Of a DNA stretch of 64,000 bases, positions 9,096-18,673 are shown one piece after another. The DNA is taken from NCBI RefSeq assembly GCF_001027285.1, contig NZ_CP011509.1, forward strand, positions 9,758,501 to 9,822,500, in the 5' to 3' direction. The first letter of the stretch is position 1, and every line of letters starts with the position of its first letter. The DNA comes from Archangium gephyra (GTDB lineage: Bacteria > Myxococcota > Myxococcia > Myxococcales > Myxococcaceae). Position numbers and translations under genes: made by a program. The notes under the pieces are model-generated. The model was not told where the DNA came from, made no database searches, and saw only the letters and a list, made by a program, of their open reading frames with translations.

Positions 9096-10661
9096 ATGGA
9101 TACCAGCAGACCGCAGGTGCGGCCCATGGGGGTGGTGCTGTGCACCGCGTTCGTGCTCCTCGCCACCAGCGCCCAGGCGGCGAACGGGGGCTATCAGAGC
9201 CAGCAGGGCACGCACCTGCGCGGCACCGTGGCCGAGCTGCTCGAGCAGGTCCCCCTTCAACTGAGCTCCGCCCGCTTCAAGGGCCTTCCCGTGAGCCCGG
9301 CGTGGATCGACCAGGGCCAATTGCTGGGGCAATGGCAGACGGAGTTCCTGTCGGGCGAGAAGCTCATCGGGGTGGGCTTCTCGGGGATGTACAACGGCGA
9401 GAAGGTGGCGCTGCAGATCGTGGACGCCCGGCCTCACGTCAACGTGTACACGGGGCTCAAGTCAGCGACCCTCTGGGAGTACCAGGTGGTGTGGGAGTCG
9501 CCGACGGCGGGGAAGGGAGAGTTGTGCCCGGGCAGCGCGCCGGCGCTCGTGCTGCCCGGCCGCTGGGGCGCGGGCGTGCTCTATGAGGATCGGGATGCGT
9601 TCTTCTTCGCCTGCCTGCCGCACAAGGCGGAAACGGAGAGCGGGCTCGACAAGGGCGGAGTGACCGCCAAGTGCGTGGAGTGGGGCTATACGCCCTGGGT
9701 CAACCCGGAGCCGATGCCGGACGGGAGCCCGAGCCCGGCGACGACGTCCGACGAGGCGAAGCGCTACCACGCCTCCTGCGCCACCATGGCCTCGGCGGAC
9801 TACTGCGGCGAGGGCAGGCCCAACACCGTCAATGGCACGCCGCTCGTCATGTTCAACGCCAAGAACGTGGTGACGCAGCTGGTGGGCACGACGCCGTACG
9901 TGGCGTCCGGTCCTTTTGGCTCCGGCGCGGACTTCTTCTTCGAGACGGCGTGGGCGGCGTCGCAGGTGAAGGACACCCAGGGCTACGGGTGGCGCGCCAA
10001 GGCGCTGTGTCTGACCAAGAAGCGCTGGTCCACCCTGCCTCTGAACGGCACGTGCCTCAACCCCACGAACCTGCCGGATCCCCGGACGCAGCGCCAGGCA
10101 CCGTTCTGCGAGTCCCTCTCCGCCTCACAGTTGCTGTCCCAGGGGGCGATGCTGTTCTCCTACTCGTCGTACATCGACGCGGGCCTCTATCGCTTCAAGC
10201 ACAAGGTGACGGGCGAGCTGCTCACCACGGCGTCGCTGAACATCTCTCCCTCGGGGGCCTTCGTGTACGTGCCCAAGGTCCCGAATGGGAATGACTACGT
10301 GCTGGATACGACGGGCGTCTCGTCCGTCTACGAGGGCCCCATCCTCAGCCCGAGCGTGCCGGCCACGTTCCCGGGCCTGGCGGACGCGCGCCCGCTGTGG
10401 CGTTACACGGATGGTCTGGGGCGCTACGTCACGCTGGTGGAAGGAACGGGTGTGCCCGCGGGCTTCGTGCCCGATGGCGCCAACGCCCTGGAGGGTTACG
10501 TCTATGTCGGCAAGGCGCTCAGCGGGCCTCCCGAGCTGCACTTGTGGGAGCGCTCGGGCAGCTACGCGACGTCCACCGGCCCCCTGGGAACGCTGAGCTA
10601 CCATGACGTCGCCCTGATGGGATTCCTGCCCTCGCTGAGTGACTACGACCAGCTGCCGTAG
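9096..10661 (+). CDS. Secreted ADYC-domain protein
   Basis: 521 residues. An N-terminal signal peptide is clear (MGVVLCTAFVLLATSAQAAN, cleavage after AQA), so the mature protein is exported. Residues 234-237 read ADYC, followed by GEGRPNTVNGT, the signature of the ADYC domain, a Cys-rich module known mainly from myxobacteria and of unknown biochemical role; further cysteines around it (SCAT, ALCL, GTCL, PFCES) would form disulfides. The C-terminal 170 residues look beta-rich. ATG 9096 has a GGGAGG site eight bases upstream. It stands between two unrelated genes in the same direction; the hairpin at 9031-9063 is in its leader. Family assignment is firm, function unknown. Confidence 0.85.
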   Translation: MDTSRPQVRPMGVVLCTAFVLLATSAQAANGGYQSQQGTHLRGTVAELLEQVPLQLSSARFKGLPVSPAWIDQGQLLGQWQTEFLSGEKLIGVGFSGMYNGEKVALQIVDARPHVNVYTGLKSATLWEYQVVWESPTAGKGELCPGSAPALVLPGRWGAGVLYEDRDAFFFACLPHKAETESGLDKGGVTAKCVEWGYTPWVNPEPMPDGSPSPATTSDEAKRYHASCATMASADYCGEGRPNTVNGTPLVMFNAKNVVTQLVGTTPYVASGPFGSGADFFFETAWAASQVKDTQGYGWRAKALCLTKKRWSTLPLNGTCLNPTNLPDPRTQRQAPFCESLSASQLLSQGAMLFSYSSYIDAGLYRFKHKVTGELLTTASLNISPSGAFVYVPKVPNGNDYVLDTTGVSSVYEGPILSPSVPATFPGLADARPLWRYTDGLGRYVTLVEGTGVPAGFVPDGANALEGYVYVGKALSGPPELHLWERSGSYATSTGPLGTLSYHDVALMGFLPSLSDYDQLP

Positions 10662-10796
10662 CCCCCGCGCATGGGATGAGGCTCGACGCTGTGCAGTGTT
10701 ACACGCTATTCTTTGAATCCATGGAAGTCAGTGTTGCCGCCTCGGAATGAGGTGGCACGACAAAAGGCTCTGGTGATTCCAGAGGGGGAACAAGAC

Positions 10797-12353
10797 ATGT
10801 GCCGGATGCTCTGTGGAAACGACTCGAACCATGACACCGCGCCAGAGAAGGAGGGCGCCTCCCGTCGCGATTTTCTCGTGAAGGGGGCCTCCGCCCTCGG
10901 TGCCGCGGTGGTCGCTTCGAGTCCCCTACCGGCGCTGGCGGCGCCCGCACAGGGTGACCTGCCGCAGGAGCTCGGTGCCAGGGACCATGACCTGCCAAGG
11001 GAGACCGGTGCCTCGCACCGGCGTTACCTGCTCAAAGGCGGCGCGGTCCTCAGCATGGATCCCCAGGTGGGGAACTTCGCCCGGGGTGACGTGCTCATCG
11101 AGGGCAAGCGGATCGTCGCGGTGGGGGCCAACCTGCACGCTCCCGGTGCGGCGATCATCAACGCCGCGGGCATGATCGTCATGCCCGGCTTCATCGACAC
11201 CCACCACCACCAGTACCAGACCGCGCTGCGCAGCTTCCTGTCGGACGGCCTGCTGTTCAACGATGGGCTGCCGCACGGCGAGAAGAACTACCTCGACTAC
11301 ATCCACTTCAAGATCACCCCGGTCTTCAGGCCGGAGGACGCCTACCTCGCCGAGCTCGTCTCCTCGCTCAGCCAGCTGGACGCGGGGGTGACCACGGTCG
11401 TCGACACGTCGCAGGTAGGCCATACGCCGGCGCACACCGATGCCGTCATCCGGGGGCTTCAGGAGGCGGGCCGCCGCGCCGTCTTCGTGTACTCACCGGG
11501 CGTGGGCCCCGGCAACATCTTCCCGAATGATCTCCAGCGGCTCCAGAGCCGGTACTTCTCCTCGAGCGATCAGCTCCTGACCCTGGCGATGGGCGGGGAG
11601 GTGTTCGACCCCGCGTTCCGGACCTACTGGGCGATCGGCCGCCAGAATGGCCTTCCCATCGTGACGCACCTCGTCGGCAGCATCGGCCAGGCGACGCTCG
11701 TGGAGGAGCTCGCGAGCGAGGGACTGCTCGGGCCGGACCTCGTGTTCATCCACGCCAGCCGCATCTCGGAGGGCTCCTGGCAGGCGATCGCCGAGTCGGG
11801 GGCGAGCGTCTCGATCGCCGCTCCGATCGAAATGGCCATGCGGCACGGCATGCCGCCGCTCCAGTCCGCGCTCGATCATGGAATCCAGCCCGCGCTCAGC
11901 ACGGATGTCGAGTGCACGATGACCGCGGACTTCTTCACCCAGATGCGGACCGCCTTCACGCTCCAGCGGGCGCTCATCAACGAGCGCGCGCTGAACGGCG
12001 AGACGAACCTGCCCGAGCTCCTCACGTGCCGCGATGTGATTCGCTTCGCCACGGTCGAGGGGGCCCGGGTGGCCGGTCTCTCCCATAAGGTGGGCTCACT
12101 GACGCCGGGCAAGGAGGCCGACATCCTCATGCTGCGCGCGGATGCCCTCAACGTGGCCCCGCTCAACAATGTGCCGGGGGCCGTCGTCACGTTGATGGAC
12201 CGCAGCAACGTGGACACGGTCATCGTCGGGGGAAGAATCCGCAAGTGGCGGGGCGCCCTGGTGGATGTGAACTGGACCCGCCTGCGCACCGCCCTCGAGG
12301 CCTCCAGGGACTACCTCCTTCAGGCGGCGGGAGTCCAGCGCGAGCTCTTCTGA
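10797..12353 (+). CDS. Tat-exported amidohydrolase (TRZ/ATZ, chlorohydrolase type)
   Basis: 518 residues from the ATG at 10797, which has an AGAGGGGGAA ribosome site; an in-frame ATG at 10713 would add 28 residues of no obvious meaning. The N-terminus carries a twin-arginine signal (SRRDFLVKG, then a hydrophobic stretch ending ALAAP), so the enzyme is exported folded. The mature part is a metal-dependent hydrolase of the cytosine-deaminase/TrzA group: beta strand VMPGFIDTHHH with the metal-binding histidines at 136-138, a later His in VTHLVGS, LVFIHASRIS, the Asp of LSTDVECT, and the C-terminal GSLTPGKEADILML return of the beta-sandwich. It would remove an amino, halide or ring group from an amidine-type substrate, which cannot be named. 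Export of this family is uncommon. It precedes the large kinase gene by 68 bases. Confidence 0.87.
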   Translation: MCRMLCGNDSNHDTAPEKEGASRRDFLVKGASALGAAVVASSPLPALAAPAQGDLPQELGARDHDLPRETGASHRRYLLKGGAVLSMDPQVGNFARGDVLIEGKRIVAVGANLHAPGAAIINAAGMIVMPGFIDTHHHQYQTALRSFLSDGLLFNDGLPHGEKNYLDYIHFKITPVFRPEDAYLAELVSSLSQLDAGVTTVVDTSQVGHTPAHTDAVIRGLQEAGRRAVFVYSPGVGPGNIFPNDLQRLQSRYFSSSDQLLTLAMGGEVFDPAFRTYWAIGRQNGLPIVTHLVGSIGQATLVEELASEGLLGPDLVFIHASRISEGSWQAIAESGASVSIAAPIEMAMRHGMPPLQSALDHGIQPALSTDVECTMTADFFTQMRTAFTLQRALINERALNGETNLPELLTCRDVIRFATVEGARVAGLSHKVGSLTPGKEADILMLRADALNVAPLNNVPGAVVTLMDRSNVDTVIVGGRIRKWRGALVDVNWTRLRTALEASRDYLLQAAGVQRELF

Positions 12354-12421
12354 GAGGGGGGCGTGGGGGGAGGCTCGGGGGGGGACTTGCATGAGCGAGG
12401 CCCTGGCTGTGGACTCCCTCC

Positions 12422-15400
12422 ATGTTGAACCTTCCAGGCTACGCGCTCCGCCGTCCGGTCCGCGCCACTGACGCGAACATGCTGTTTCTGGCGGTGCGCG
12501 AGGCGGATGGCGCACCGGTCATCATCAAGACACCGGCGGGCCCCTTCGCGGGCCCGCGCGAGGACGAGCGGTATCGCCGGGAGCACGGCATCCTGCAACG
12601 GCTCCTGGGCGTGCGCGGCGTCACCCGGCCCTATGGGTGCGAGCGGCTCAACGACCGCCCCGTCCTGGTGCTGGAGGAGGTGCAGGGGGTGGCCCTCTCC
12701 GAGGCGGTGGGCAGACCCTTCGAGCTCGCCCGCTTCCTCGAGCTGGCCGTCGCCCTGACCTCGACCCTGGCGGAGATCCACCTCCGGGGCGTCATCCACA
12801 AGGACATCAAGCCCTCCAACATCATCGTCACGCCCTCGGGAGAGCCGCGCATCATCGACTTTGGCGCCGCCACCCTCCAGCGGACCGAGCATGTGGATGC
12901 GGCTCCGAGCTACCTGCTGGAGGGAACGCTGGCCTACATGTCCCCGGAGCAGACCGGGCGCATGAACCGCGCGTTGGACTACCGCACCGACTTCTACTCG
13001 CTGGGCGTGACGTTCTACGAGCTGCTCACGGGAGTCCGGCCCTTCCAGGGGCGTGACGCGCTCGAGTGGTTCCATGCGCACATGGCCCAGCTGCCGAGGC
13101 CGCCGCACGAGCTCGTCGCCAGCATCCCGCCGGTGCTGTCCATGATTGTCATGAGGTGCCTGGCCAAGGTCGCCGAGGAGCGCTACCAGAGCGCCGAGGG
13201 GCTGAGGCACGACCTGGCGGAGTGCGTGGAGGGTCTGCGCCGGGGCACCCTCGAGCTCTTCGTGCTGGGCAAGCGGGACATCCCCAGCCGCTTTCAGCTC
13301 CCCCAGCGGCTCTACGGGCGCGACGCCCACGTCGCCACCCTGCTCCAGGGCTTCGAGCGAATCGTGCGCGAAGGAAGACCCGAGCTCATCCTGGTCCGCG
13401 GCTACTCCGGCATCGGCAAGTCCTCGGTGGTCCACGAGCTGCACAAGCCCGTGGTTCAGCGGCGAGGCTTCTTCCTGAGCGGCAAGTTCGATCAGCTCCA
13501 GCGGGATGTGCCCTACGCCACCCTGGCCCAGGCCATCCGGGGGTTGGTGCAGCACCTGCTGGTGGGCACCGATGAGGAGGTGGCCCGGTGGCGTGAGCAC
13601 CTGCGGGAGGCCCTCCAGGGCAACGGCCAGGTCATCGTGGACCTGGTTCCCCAGCTCGCGCTCGTCATGGGCCCGCAGCCGGCGGTGCCGGAGCTTCCGC
13701 CCTCCGAGGCGCAGCACCGCTTCAAGCAGGTCTTCCTCCAGTTCCTCGGCGTCTTCGCCACCGCCGAGCACCCGCTCGTCATGTTCCTGGACGATCTGCA
13801 GTGGGCGGACCTGGCCAGCCTCCGGCTCCTCCAAGCCCTGCTCACCGAGGAGAACGCGCCACCGGTGCTGTGGATCGGCGCCTACCGGGACAACGAGGTC
13901 AGCCCCTCCCACCCGCTGATGATGACGCTCGGGGAGATGCGCAAGGCGAACGTCCCGGTGACCGACCTCCAACTCGAGCCGCTGAGCCTGGAGCAGCTCC
14001 AGCACCTCGTGGGCGATGCGCTCCCCGGGGCGGGGGCGGAGCTCATCGTGCCCCTCTCGGAGCAGGTGCACCAGAAGACGGGCGGCAACCCGTTCTTCCT
14101 CCTCCAGTTGATGCTGGCGTTGCACCACGATGGCCTCCTGAGCCGTACGCCCGGAGGGGGATGGCGGTGGGATGCCGAGGGCGTCGGGGCCAGGGGGTAC
14201 TCCGACAACATCGTCGACTTCATGGCTCGCAACCTGCACCAGCTTCCCGCGAGCACCCAGCGCCTGCTCCCCCTGGCGGCGTGCGTGGGCAACAGCTTCT
14301 CACTCGGGATGCTGGCCCTCATCGCCGGCCAGGAGGTGGCCGAGGTGGAGCGGGGCCTCGAGCCGGCGCTCCTGGACGGCCTGGTGGTGCGCAGCGCCTC
14401 GGAGCAGTACCGCTTCCTGCATGACCGCATCCAGCAGGCGGCGCATGCCCTCATCCCCGAAGGAGAGCTCAAGGCCATCCACCTGCGCATCGGGCGCCTG
14501 CTGCTGGAGCGCCTGTCTCCCGAGGAGGTGCGCGAGAAGCTCTTCGAGATCGTGAGCCAGCTCAACACCGGGGTGGAGCTGATCAGCGGCGACGAGGAGC
14601 GCCACCGCCTCGCGCACCTGAACGCCGAGGCGGGCTGGAAGGCCCGGGCCTCGAGCGCGCACGACTCGGCCGCCGCCTATCTCTCACTGGCCTTCTCGCT
14701 CATCCCGGGCGACCCCTGGGAGACGGACCCCGAGCTGGCCTTCAAGGTGCAGCTCGATCAGGCGGGCAGCGAGCTCGTGAGCGGCAACTTCGCCCAGACC
14801 CGCCGCCTGCTGGAGGGGCTGCGCTCCCGGGCGCGGAGACGGGCGGACATCGCCGCCGTCTACGGCCTGAGGCACGAGGTGCACCTCATCGCCGGCGAGA
14901 TCGAGGCCTCCGTCACCTGCCTCCTGGAGTGCCTGGCCCTGCTGGGCATGCCGATGGATCCCCATCCCTCCTGGGAGGAGGCCCTGGCCGCCCGTGAGGA
15001 GGTCCAGGCGCTGCTGGGAGCCCGTCCCATCGAGAGCCTCGTCGAGCTGCCATTGATGACGGACGCGGACATGAAGCCGGTGATGAGCGTCCTGGCCCGC
15101 CTCTTCCCGTCCGCCTACCTCACCGACAACAATCTGCTCGTCCTCCATGTCTGCCGGCTGGTCTCCCTGAGCCTGCGCTACGGCAACACCAACGAGTCTG
15201 TGATTGCCTACAGCTCGCTCGGAGTGCTGCTCGGCCAGTTCTTCAAGAGCTATCAGGAGGGCTATGCCTATGGCATGCTCGCCTGCGCGCTCGTCGACCG
15301 GTACAACCTGAACCATGAGCGGGTCCGGGCGCTCTTCAACCTGGAGATGATCAGCTACTGGTGCCGGCCCCTGGCCGTCGCGCACGAGCACGCGCTGAGC

Positions 15401-17692
15401 GCCTTCCAGCACGCGCTCCAGACCAACAACTACCTGTACGCCTGCTACATCGTGGGCCATGTCGTCTGGAACCGGCAGGCCATGGGGCACCCCCTGGACG
15501 ACGTCTACCAGGACGCGGTCGCCCGGATGGACTTCATGCGCAAGACGGGCTTCGTGGGCGTGGTGGATACCACCCTCATCGTCCTGCGCTACATGCAGAC
15601 ACTGCGGGGCCACTCGCCCACGTTCGGCACGCTGGACGGGGAGGGCTTCGACGAGAAGGCCCTCGAGGCCTCGCTGTCGCCGGCCCACATGAGCGCCATG
15701 GTGTGCCAGTACTGGCTCTCCAAGATGCAGGCGCGCTTCATGTGCGGCTCCTACGCGGAGGCCCGTGAGGCGGGGGACAAGGCGGCGGCGTTCATCTGGT
15801 CCTTCATCGGCATCATCCCGCGCCTGGACTTCTACCTCTTCCGCGCCCTGGCCCTGGCCGCGTGTTGCGAGGGAGCGGCGGAGGAGGAGCGGCGGCGGTA
15901 CCTCGAGGCCGCCGAGGAACACTGGCAACAGCTCGAGGTGTGGGCCATCAACTGCCCCGAGACCTTCCGCGCACTCGAGCGGCTGGTCTTCGCGGAGCTG
16001 GCGCGCCTCCGGGGCCGCCTGGAGCAGGCGCTCTCCGCGTACGAGGAGGCCCTTCGCGCGGCCCGGGAGAACGGCTTCATCCAGCACGTGGCCCTCGTGT
16101 GCGAGCTGGCGGCGAACTTCTACCGCAAGCGGCAGGCCCCCTTCATCGCGGAGGCCTACGCGCGCCAGGCCCGGGAGGCGTACGCGCAGTGGGGGGCCCA
16201 CGGCAAGGTCAAGCAGCTGGATGCCCTGTGGCCGTCCCTGGTGGGCCTGGCGGCACCCTCGAGCACCTCCACCACCACCACTTCCTCGGAGTCCCGGGAG
16301 ATCGACGCACTCGCCGTGGTCAAGGCGCAGCAGGCCGTCTCCAGTGAGATCGTCCTCGAGCGGCTGGTGTCCACGCTCATGCGGGTCGCCACCGAGAACG
16401 CGGGGGCCCAGCGGGGAGCCCTGCTGCTGCCGCGCGGTGACAAGCTCGAGCTCGTGGCCGACACGGAGAGTGCCCCGAGCGCCGCGCTGCCCTGGACCAT
16501 CCTCTCCTACGTCCGGCGCACGCACGAGCCCGTGCTCATCGGTGACGCGGCGGCGCCGCACCCGTTCTCGGGCGAGCCCTACCTGGAGCACAGCGGAACC
16601 AGGTCCGTGCTCTGCCTGCCGCTGATGCGCCAGGAGTCGCTGTCGGGAGTGATGTACCTGGAGAACAGGTTCGCCTCCGGGGCCTTCACCCCGGAGCGCA
16701 TCACGCTGCTGGGGCAGCTCGCCTCGCAGGCCGCCATCTCCATCGAGAACGCCCGGCTGTACGCCGAGCTTCAGCGCACCGAGGCGGCGCTGCGCAGCGC
16801 CAACGAGGGGCTGGAGCGGCGGGTGGAGGAGCGCACGCGCGAGCTCAAGCAGGCGCAGGCCCAGCTGGTGGACACGGCGCGTGCGGCGGGCATGGCCGAG
16901 GTCGCCTCGGATGTGCTGCACAACGTGGGCAATGTCCTCACCAGCGCCGTCATCAACCTGGAGCAGATGCGCTCCGCGGCCGCGGCCTCGCGCTTCGACC
17001 GGGCGGCGCAGCTCTCCACCCTGCTCAAGGAGCACCAGGAGGATCTGGTGGGGTTCTTGACGCGAGATCCACGTGGCCGCGTCCTGCCGGACTACCTCCT
17101 GGCCCTCACCGAGGAGCTCCGCCAGGAGCGGATCCAACTGCGGACGAACCTGAATGAGATGGGCCTGCACCTCGAGCACATCCACGCCATCATCCGGGTG
17201 CAGCAGGACTACGCCAAGACGACACTCATCCTCGGGGAGTGGGACCTCGCGCAGATCATCGAAGACAGCCTGCGCTTCCAGCTGGCCGCGCTGCAGCGCC
17301 ACGGCGTGACCGTGACGCGCGAGTTCACCTCCGTCCCCAAGCTGCAGGTGGACAAGCACAAGGTGCTGCAGATCCTCATCAACCTCCTGAGCAACGCCAA
17401 GGACGCCATGGCCGAGGTCCCCGAGGGACAACGCCATCTGTGCGTGCGGCTCACGGCCGAGGGGAATGTGGCCCGGATCCAGGTGGTGGACAGTGGGAAG
17501 GGCTTCACGCTGGAGCTGCGCAAGCAGCTCTTCGCGCTCGGCTTCACCACCCGCAAGGAGGGGCATGGCTTTGGCCTGCACTCGAGCGCGCTGGCGGCGC
17601 AGGTGATGGGGGGACGCCTGCTGTTGGAGAGCGAAGGTCCCGGCAAGGGCGCCACGGCCACGCTCGAGCTCCCTGTCTCGCAGACCCGCTGA
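12422..17692 (+). CDS. Trifunctional Ser/Thr kinase / AAA ATPase / sensor histidine kinase
   Basis: 1756 residues with no signal peptide or membrane helix, hence cytoplasmic. Order: an N-terminal kinase-like domain (residues 1-280: invariant-Lys region VIIKTP, HKDIKPSN with catalytic Asp128, IDFGAA, GTLAYMSPEQTGR); an AAA_16-type ATPase (YGRDAHV, P-loop GYSGIGKSS with Lys333, MFLDDLQWAD); a long TPR-like helical region (about 650-1290); a GAF domain (about 1310-1460, ending SQAAISIENARLYAEL); a coiled coil; and a histidine kinase with His1500 in VLHNVGNVL and an HATPase domain (NLLSNAKDAM, DSGKGF, GHGFGLHSSA). This architecture is a known bacterial family that couples Ser/Thr and His-Asp phosphorylation. 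The gene is followed by a hairpin at 17739-17763. The ATG at 12422 lacks a good ribosome site, so the exact start is uncertain. Confidence 0.9.
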   Translation: MLNLPGYALRRPVRATDANMLFLAVREADGAPVIIKTPAGPFAGPREDERYRREHGILQRLLGVRGVTRPYGCERLNDRPVLVLEEVQGVALSEAVGRPFELARFLELAVALTSTLAEIHLRGVIHKDIKPSNIIVTPSGEPRIIDFGAATLQRTEHVDAAPSYLLEGTLAYMSPEQTGRMNRALDYRTDFYSLGVTFYELLTGVRPFQGRDALEWFHAHMAQLPRPPHELVASIPPVLSMIVMRCLAKVAEERYQSAEGLRHDLAECVEGLRRGTLELFVLGKRDIPSRFQLPQRLYGRDAHVATLLQGFERIVREGRPELILVRGYSGIGKSSVVHELHKPVVQRRGFFLSGKFDQLQRDVPYATLAQAIRGLVQHLLVGTDEEVARWREHLREALQGNGQVIVDLVPQLALVMGPQPAVPELPPSEAQHRFKQVFLQFLGVFATAEHPLVMFLDDLQWADLASLRLLQALLTEENAPPVLWIGAYRDNEVSPSHPLMMTLGEMRKANVPVTDLQLEPLSLEQLQHLVGDALPGAGAELIVPLSEQVHQKTGGNPFFLLQLMLALHHDGLLSRTPGGGWRWDAEGVGARGYSDNIVDFMARNLHQLPASTQRLLPLAACVGNSFSLGMLALIAGQEVAEVERGLEPALLDGLVVRSASEQYRFLHDRIQQAAHALIPEGELKAIHLRIGRLLLERLSPEEVREKLFEIVSQLNTGVELISGDEERHRLAHLNAEAGWKARASSAHDSAAAYLSLAFSLIPGDPWETDPELAFKVQLDQAGSELVSGNFAQTRRLLEGLRSRARRRADIAAVYGLRHEVHLIAGEIEASVTCLLECLALLGMPMDPHPSWEEALAAREEVQALLGARPIESLVELPLMTDADMKPVMSVLARLFPSAYLTDNNLLVLHVCRLVSLSLRYGNTNESVIAYSSLGVLLGQFFKSYQEGYAYGMLACALVDRYNLNHERVRALFNLEMISYWCRPLAVAHEHALSAFQHALQTNNYLYACYIVGHVVWNRQAMGHPLDDVYQDAVARMDFMRKTGFVGVVDTTLIVLRYMQTLRGHSPTFGTLDGEGFDEKALEASLSPAHMSAMVCQYWLSKMQARFMCGSYAEAREAGDKAAAFIWSFIGIIPRLDFYLFRALALAACCEGAAEEERRRYLEAAEEHWQQLEVWAINCPETFRALERLVFAELARLRGRLEQALSAYEEALRAARENGFIQHVALVCELAANFYRKRQAPFIAEAYARQAREAYAQWGAHGKVKQLDALWPSLVGLAAPSSTSTTTTSSESREIDALAVVKAQQAVSSEIVLERLVSTLMRVATENAGAQRGALLLPRGDKLELVADTESAPSAALPWTILSYVRRTHEPVLIGDAAAPHPFSGEPYLEHSGTRSVLCLPLMRQESLSGVMYLENRFASGAFTPERITLLGQLASQAAISIENARLYAELQRTEAALRSANEGLERRVEERTRELKQAQAQLVDTARAAGMAEVASDVLHNVGNVLTSAVINLEQMRSAAAASRFDRAAQLSTLLKEHQEDLVGFLTRDPRGRVLPDYLLALTEELRQERIQLRTNLNEMGLHLEHIHAIIRVQQDYAKTTLILGEWDLAQIIEDSLRFQLAALQRHGVTVTREFTSVPKLQVDKHKVLQILINLLSNAKDAMAEVPEGQRHLCVRLTAEGNVARIQVVDSGKGFTLELRKQLFALGFTTRKEGHGFGLHSSALAAQVMGGRLLLESEGPGKGATATLELPVSQTR

Positions 17693-17738
17693 GCCGCCCC
17701 GGGTGGGTGGCCAATCCACGGCATCCCGTTCACCCAGG

Positions 17739-17763
17739 GCACTCCACCGGAGCGGTGGAGTGC
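17739..17763. terminator. Bidirectional hairpin between convergent genes
   Basis: A perfect 10-bp stem (GCACTCCACC / GGTGGAGTGC) around a five-base loop, 47 bases after the kinase stop and 20 bases from the stop of the convergent gene at 17783. There is no U-tract, but position and symmetry suggest a shared transcription end. Confidence 0.55.
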
Positions 17764-17782
17764 GAGCGACACCGGTGTGCGC

Positions 17783-18556
17783 TCAGGGCCCGTTCCGTGG
17801 TCCGCCGCCGAGCCATTGGTAGCCCACCGTCGCGCCCGATCCCGCGAGGCCGATGGCGAACGACCACCGCAGTGCCTCGTTGGACGGGAACACCTTCTGC
17901 AGCAGTGCGTCCACTCCCAGCCCGATGGCGGCGCCCACCAGGGCTCCAAGGAACGCTCCGCCCAGTGATGCCCCCGGGTTTCGGGTCGGGCTCAGGCCGA
18001 GCTCGCCAGTCCCCCAGGTTCCGAGGGCGGTCGCACCGAGCTGGAGGGTGAACCCTCCCACGGAAGAGGCCATGGCCAATGCGCCGCCCATGCCGGGGCC
18101 CCACTGGGACGTGAGCGGCGAGTAACGAAGCGCCGCCAGGCCCGGAAGCGTCCCCAGCAGCGAGCCCGCCAGGGTCTGCGCGCCGGTCGCCCATCCGCGC
18201 TCCCCACGAACCGCGCTCCCGGAGAAGGTGCCGAGTCCGAGCGAGAGCGATCCACCGGCCACCGCCCACCCCACCGTGGTGAGCGTGGCCTCCCTCCCCG
18301 GCGGCAGCGGCTCCTCAGCGGCCCCGAGCTTTCTCGACGAGAACACGGTCCAGGCTTCGTTCCGCTTCATGGCGAGCGCGCCGTTCAAGAGGACCCAGGT
18401 GATGCCTCCGGACGCGGCAACCCCGCGGGTGGAGACGACGACGTACGCATCCTCAGGGAGTTGCGAAACGCGGACCTCCGCGGCCAGAGCCGCCGATGAC
18501 CAGACCATCAGCAGGAGGGACATGACGGCCATTCCGCACCTCTGCACACGGTTCAT
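17783..18556 (-). CDS. Secreted glycine-zipper protein, unknown function
   Basis: 257 residues. The N-terminus has a typical signal peptide (MAVMSLLLMVWSSAALAAEV, cleavage after ALA). A short beta region (VRVSQLPEDAYVVVSTRGVA) follows, then several Gly/Ala-rich segments with small residues every fourth position (GGAFLGALVGAAIGLGVDAL; GWAVAGGSLSLGLG; GLAGSGATVG), the pattern of glycine zippers that pack in membranes or form outer-membrane-associated oligomers. No family name can be given. Convergent with the large kinase gene; upstream lies the tmRNA-derived repeat at 18608. It may mark the left limit of the accessory region. Confidence 0.7.
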   Translation of the reverse strand: MNRVQRCGMAVMSLLLMVWSSAALAAEVRVSQLPEDAYVVVSTRGVAASGGITWVLLNGALAMKRNEAWTVFSSRKLGAAEEPLPPGREATLTTVGWAVAGGSLSLGLGTFSGSAVRGERGWATGAQTLAGSLLGTLPGLAALRYSPLTSQWGPGMGGALAMASSVGGFTLQLGATALGTWGTGELGLSPTRNPGASLGGAFLGALVGAAIGLGVDALLQKVFPSNEALRWSFAIGLAGSGATVGYQWLGGGPRNGP

Positions 18557-18607
18557 AGGGAGCCAAGCCTACTCAAGGCTCCAGCGGTCGTCAGTCGGAC
18601 TCAGCTA

Positions 18608-18638
18608 CATCCAGTGGAGGCGGCGGAAATCGAACCCG
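18608..18638 (-). repeat. tmRNA 3'-end copy (putative attachment-site remnant)
   Basis: 31 bases match the tmRNA 3' end at 51600-51630 in the same orientation with one mismatch, covering the acceptor strand and T-arm (GGAATCGAACCC read here as GAAATCGAACCC). It has no tmRNA body and no terminator beside it. Integrases that use ssrA leave such copies at the far end of an island. Confidence 0.7.
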
Positions 18639-18673
18639 TGGGCAGGGCGATAGGAAACGTGACATGGGGAGCC

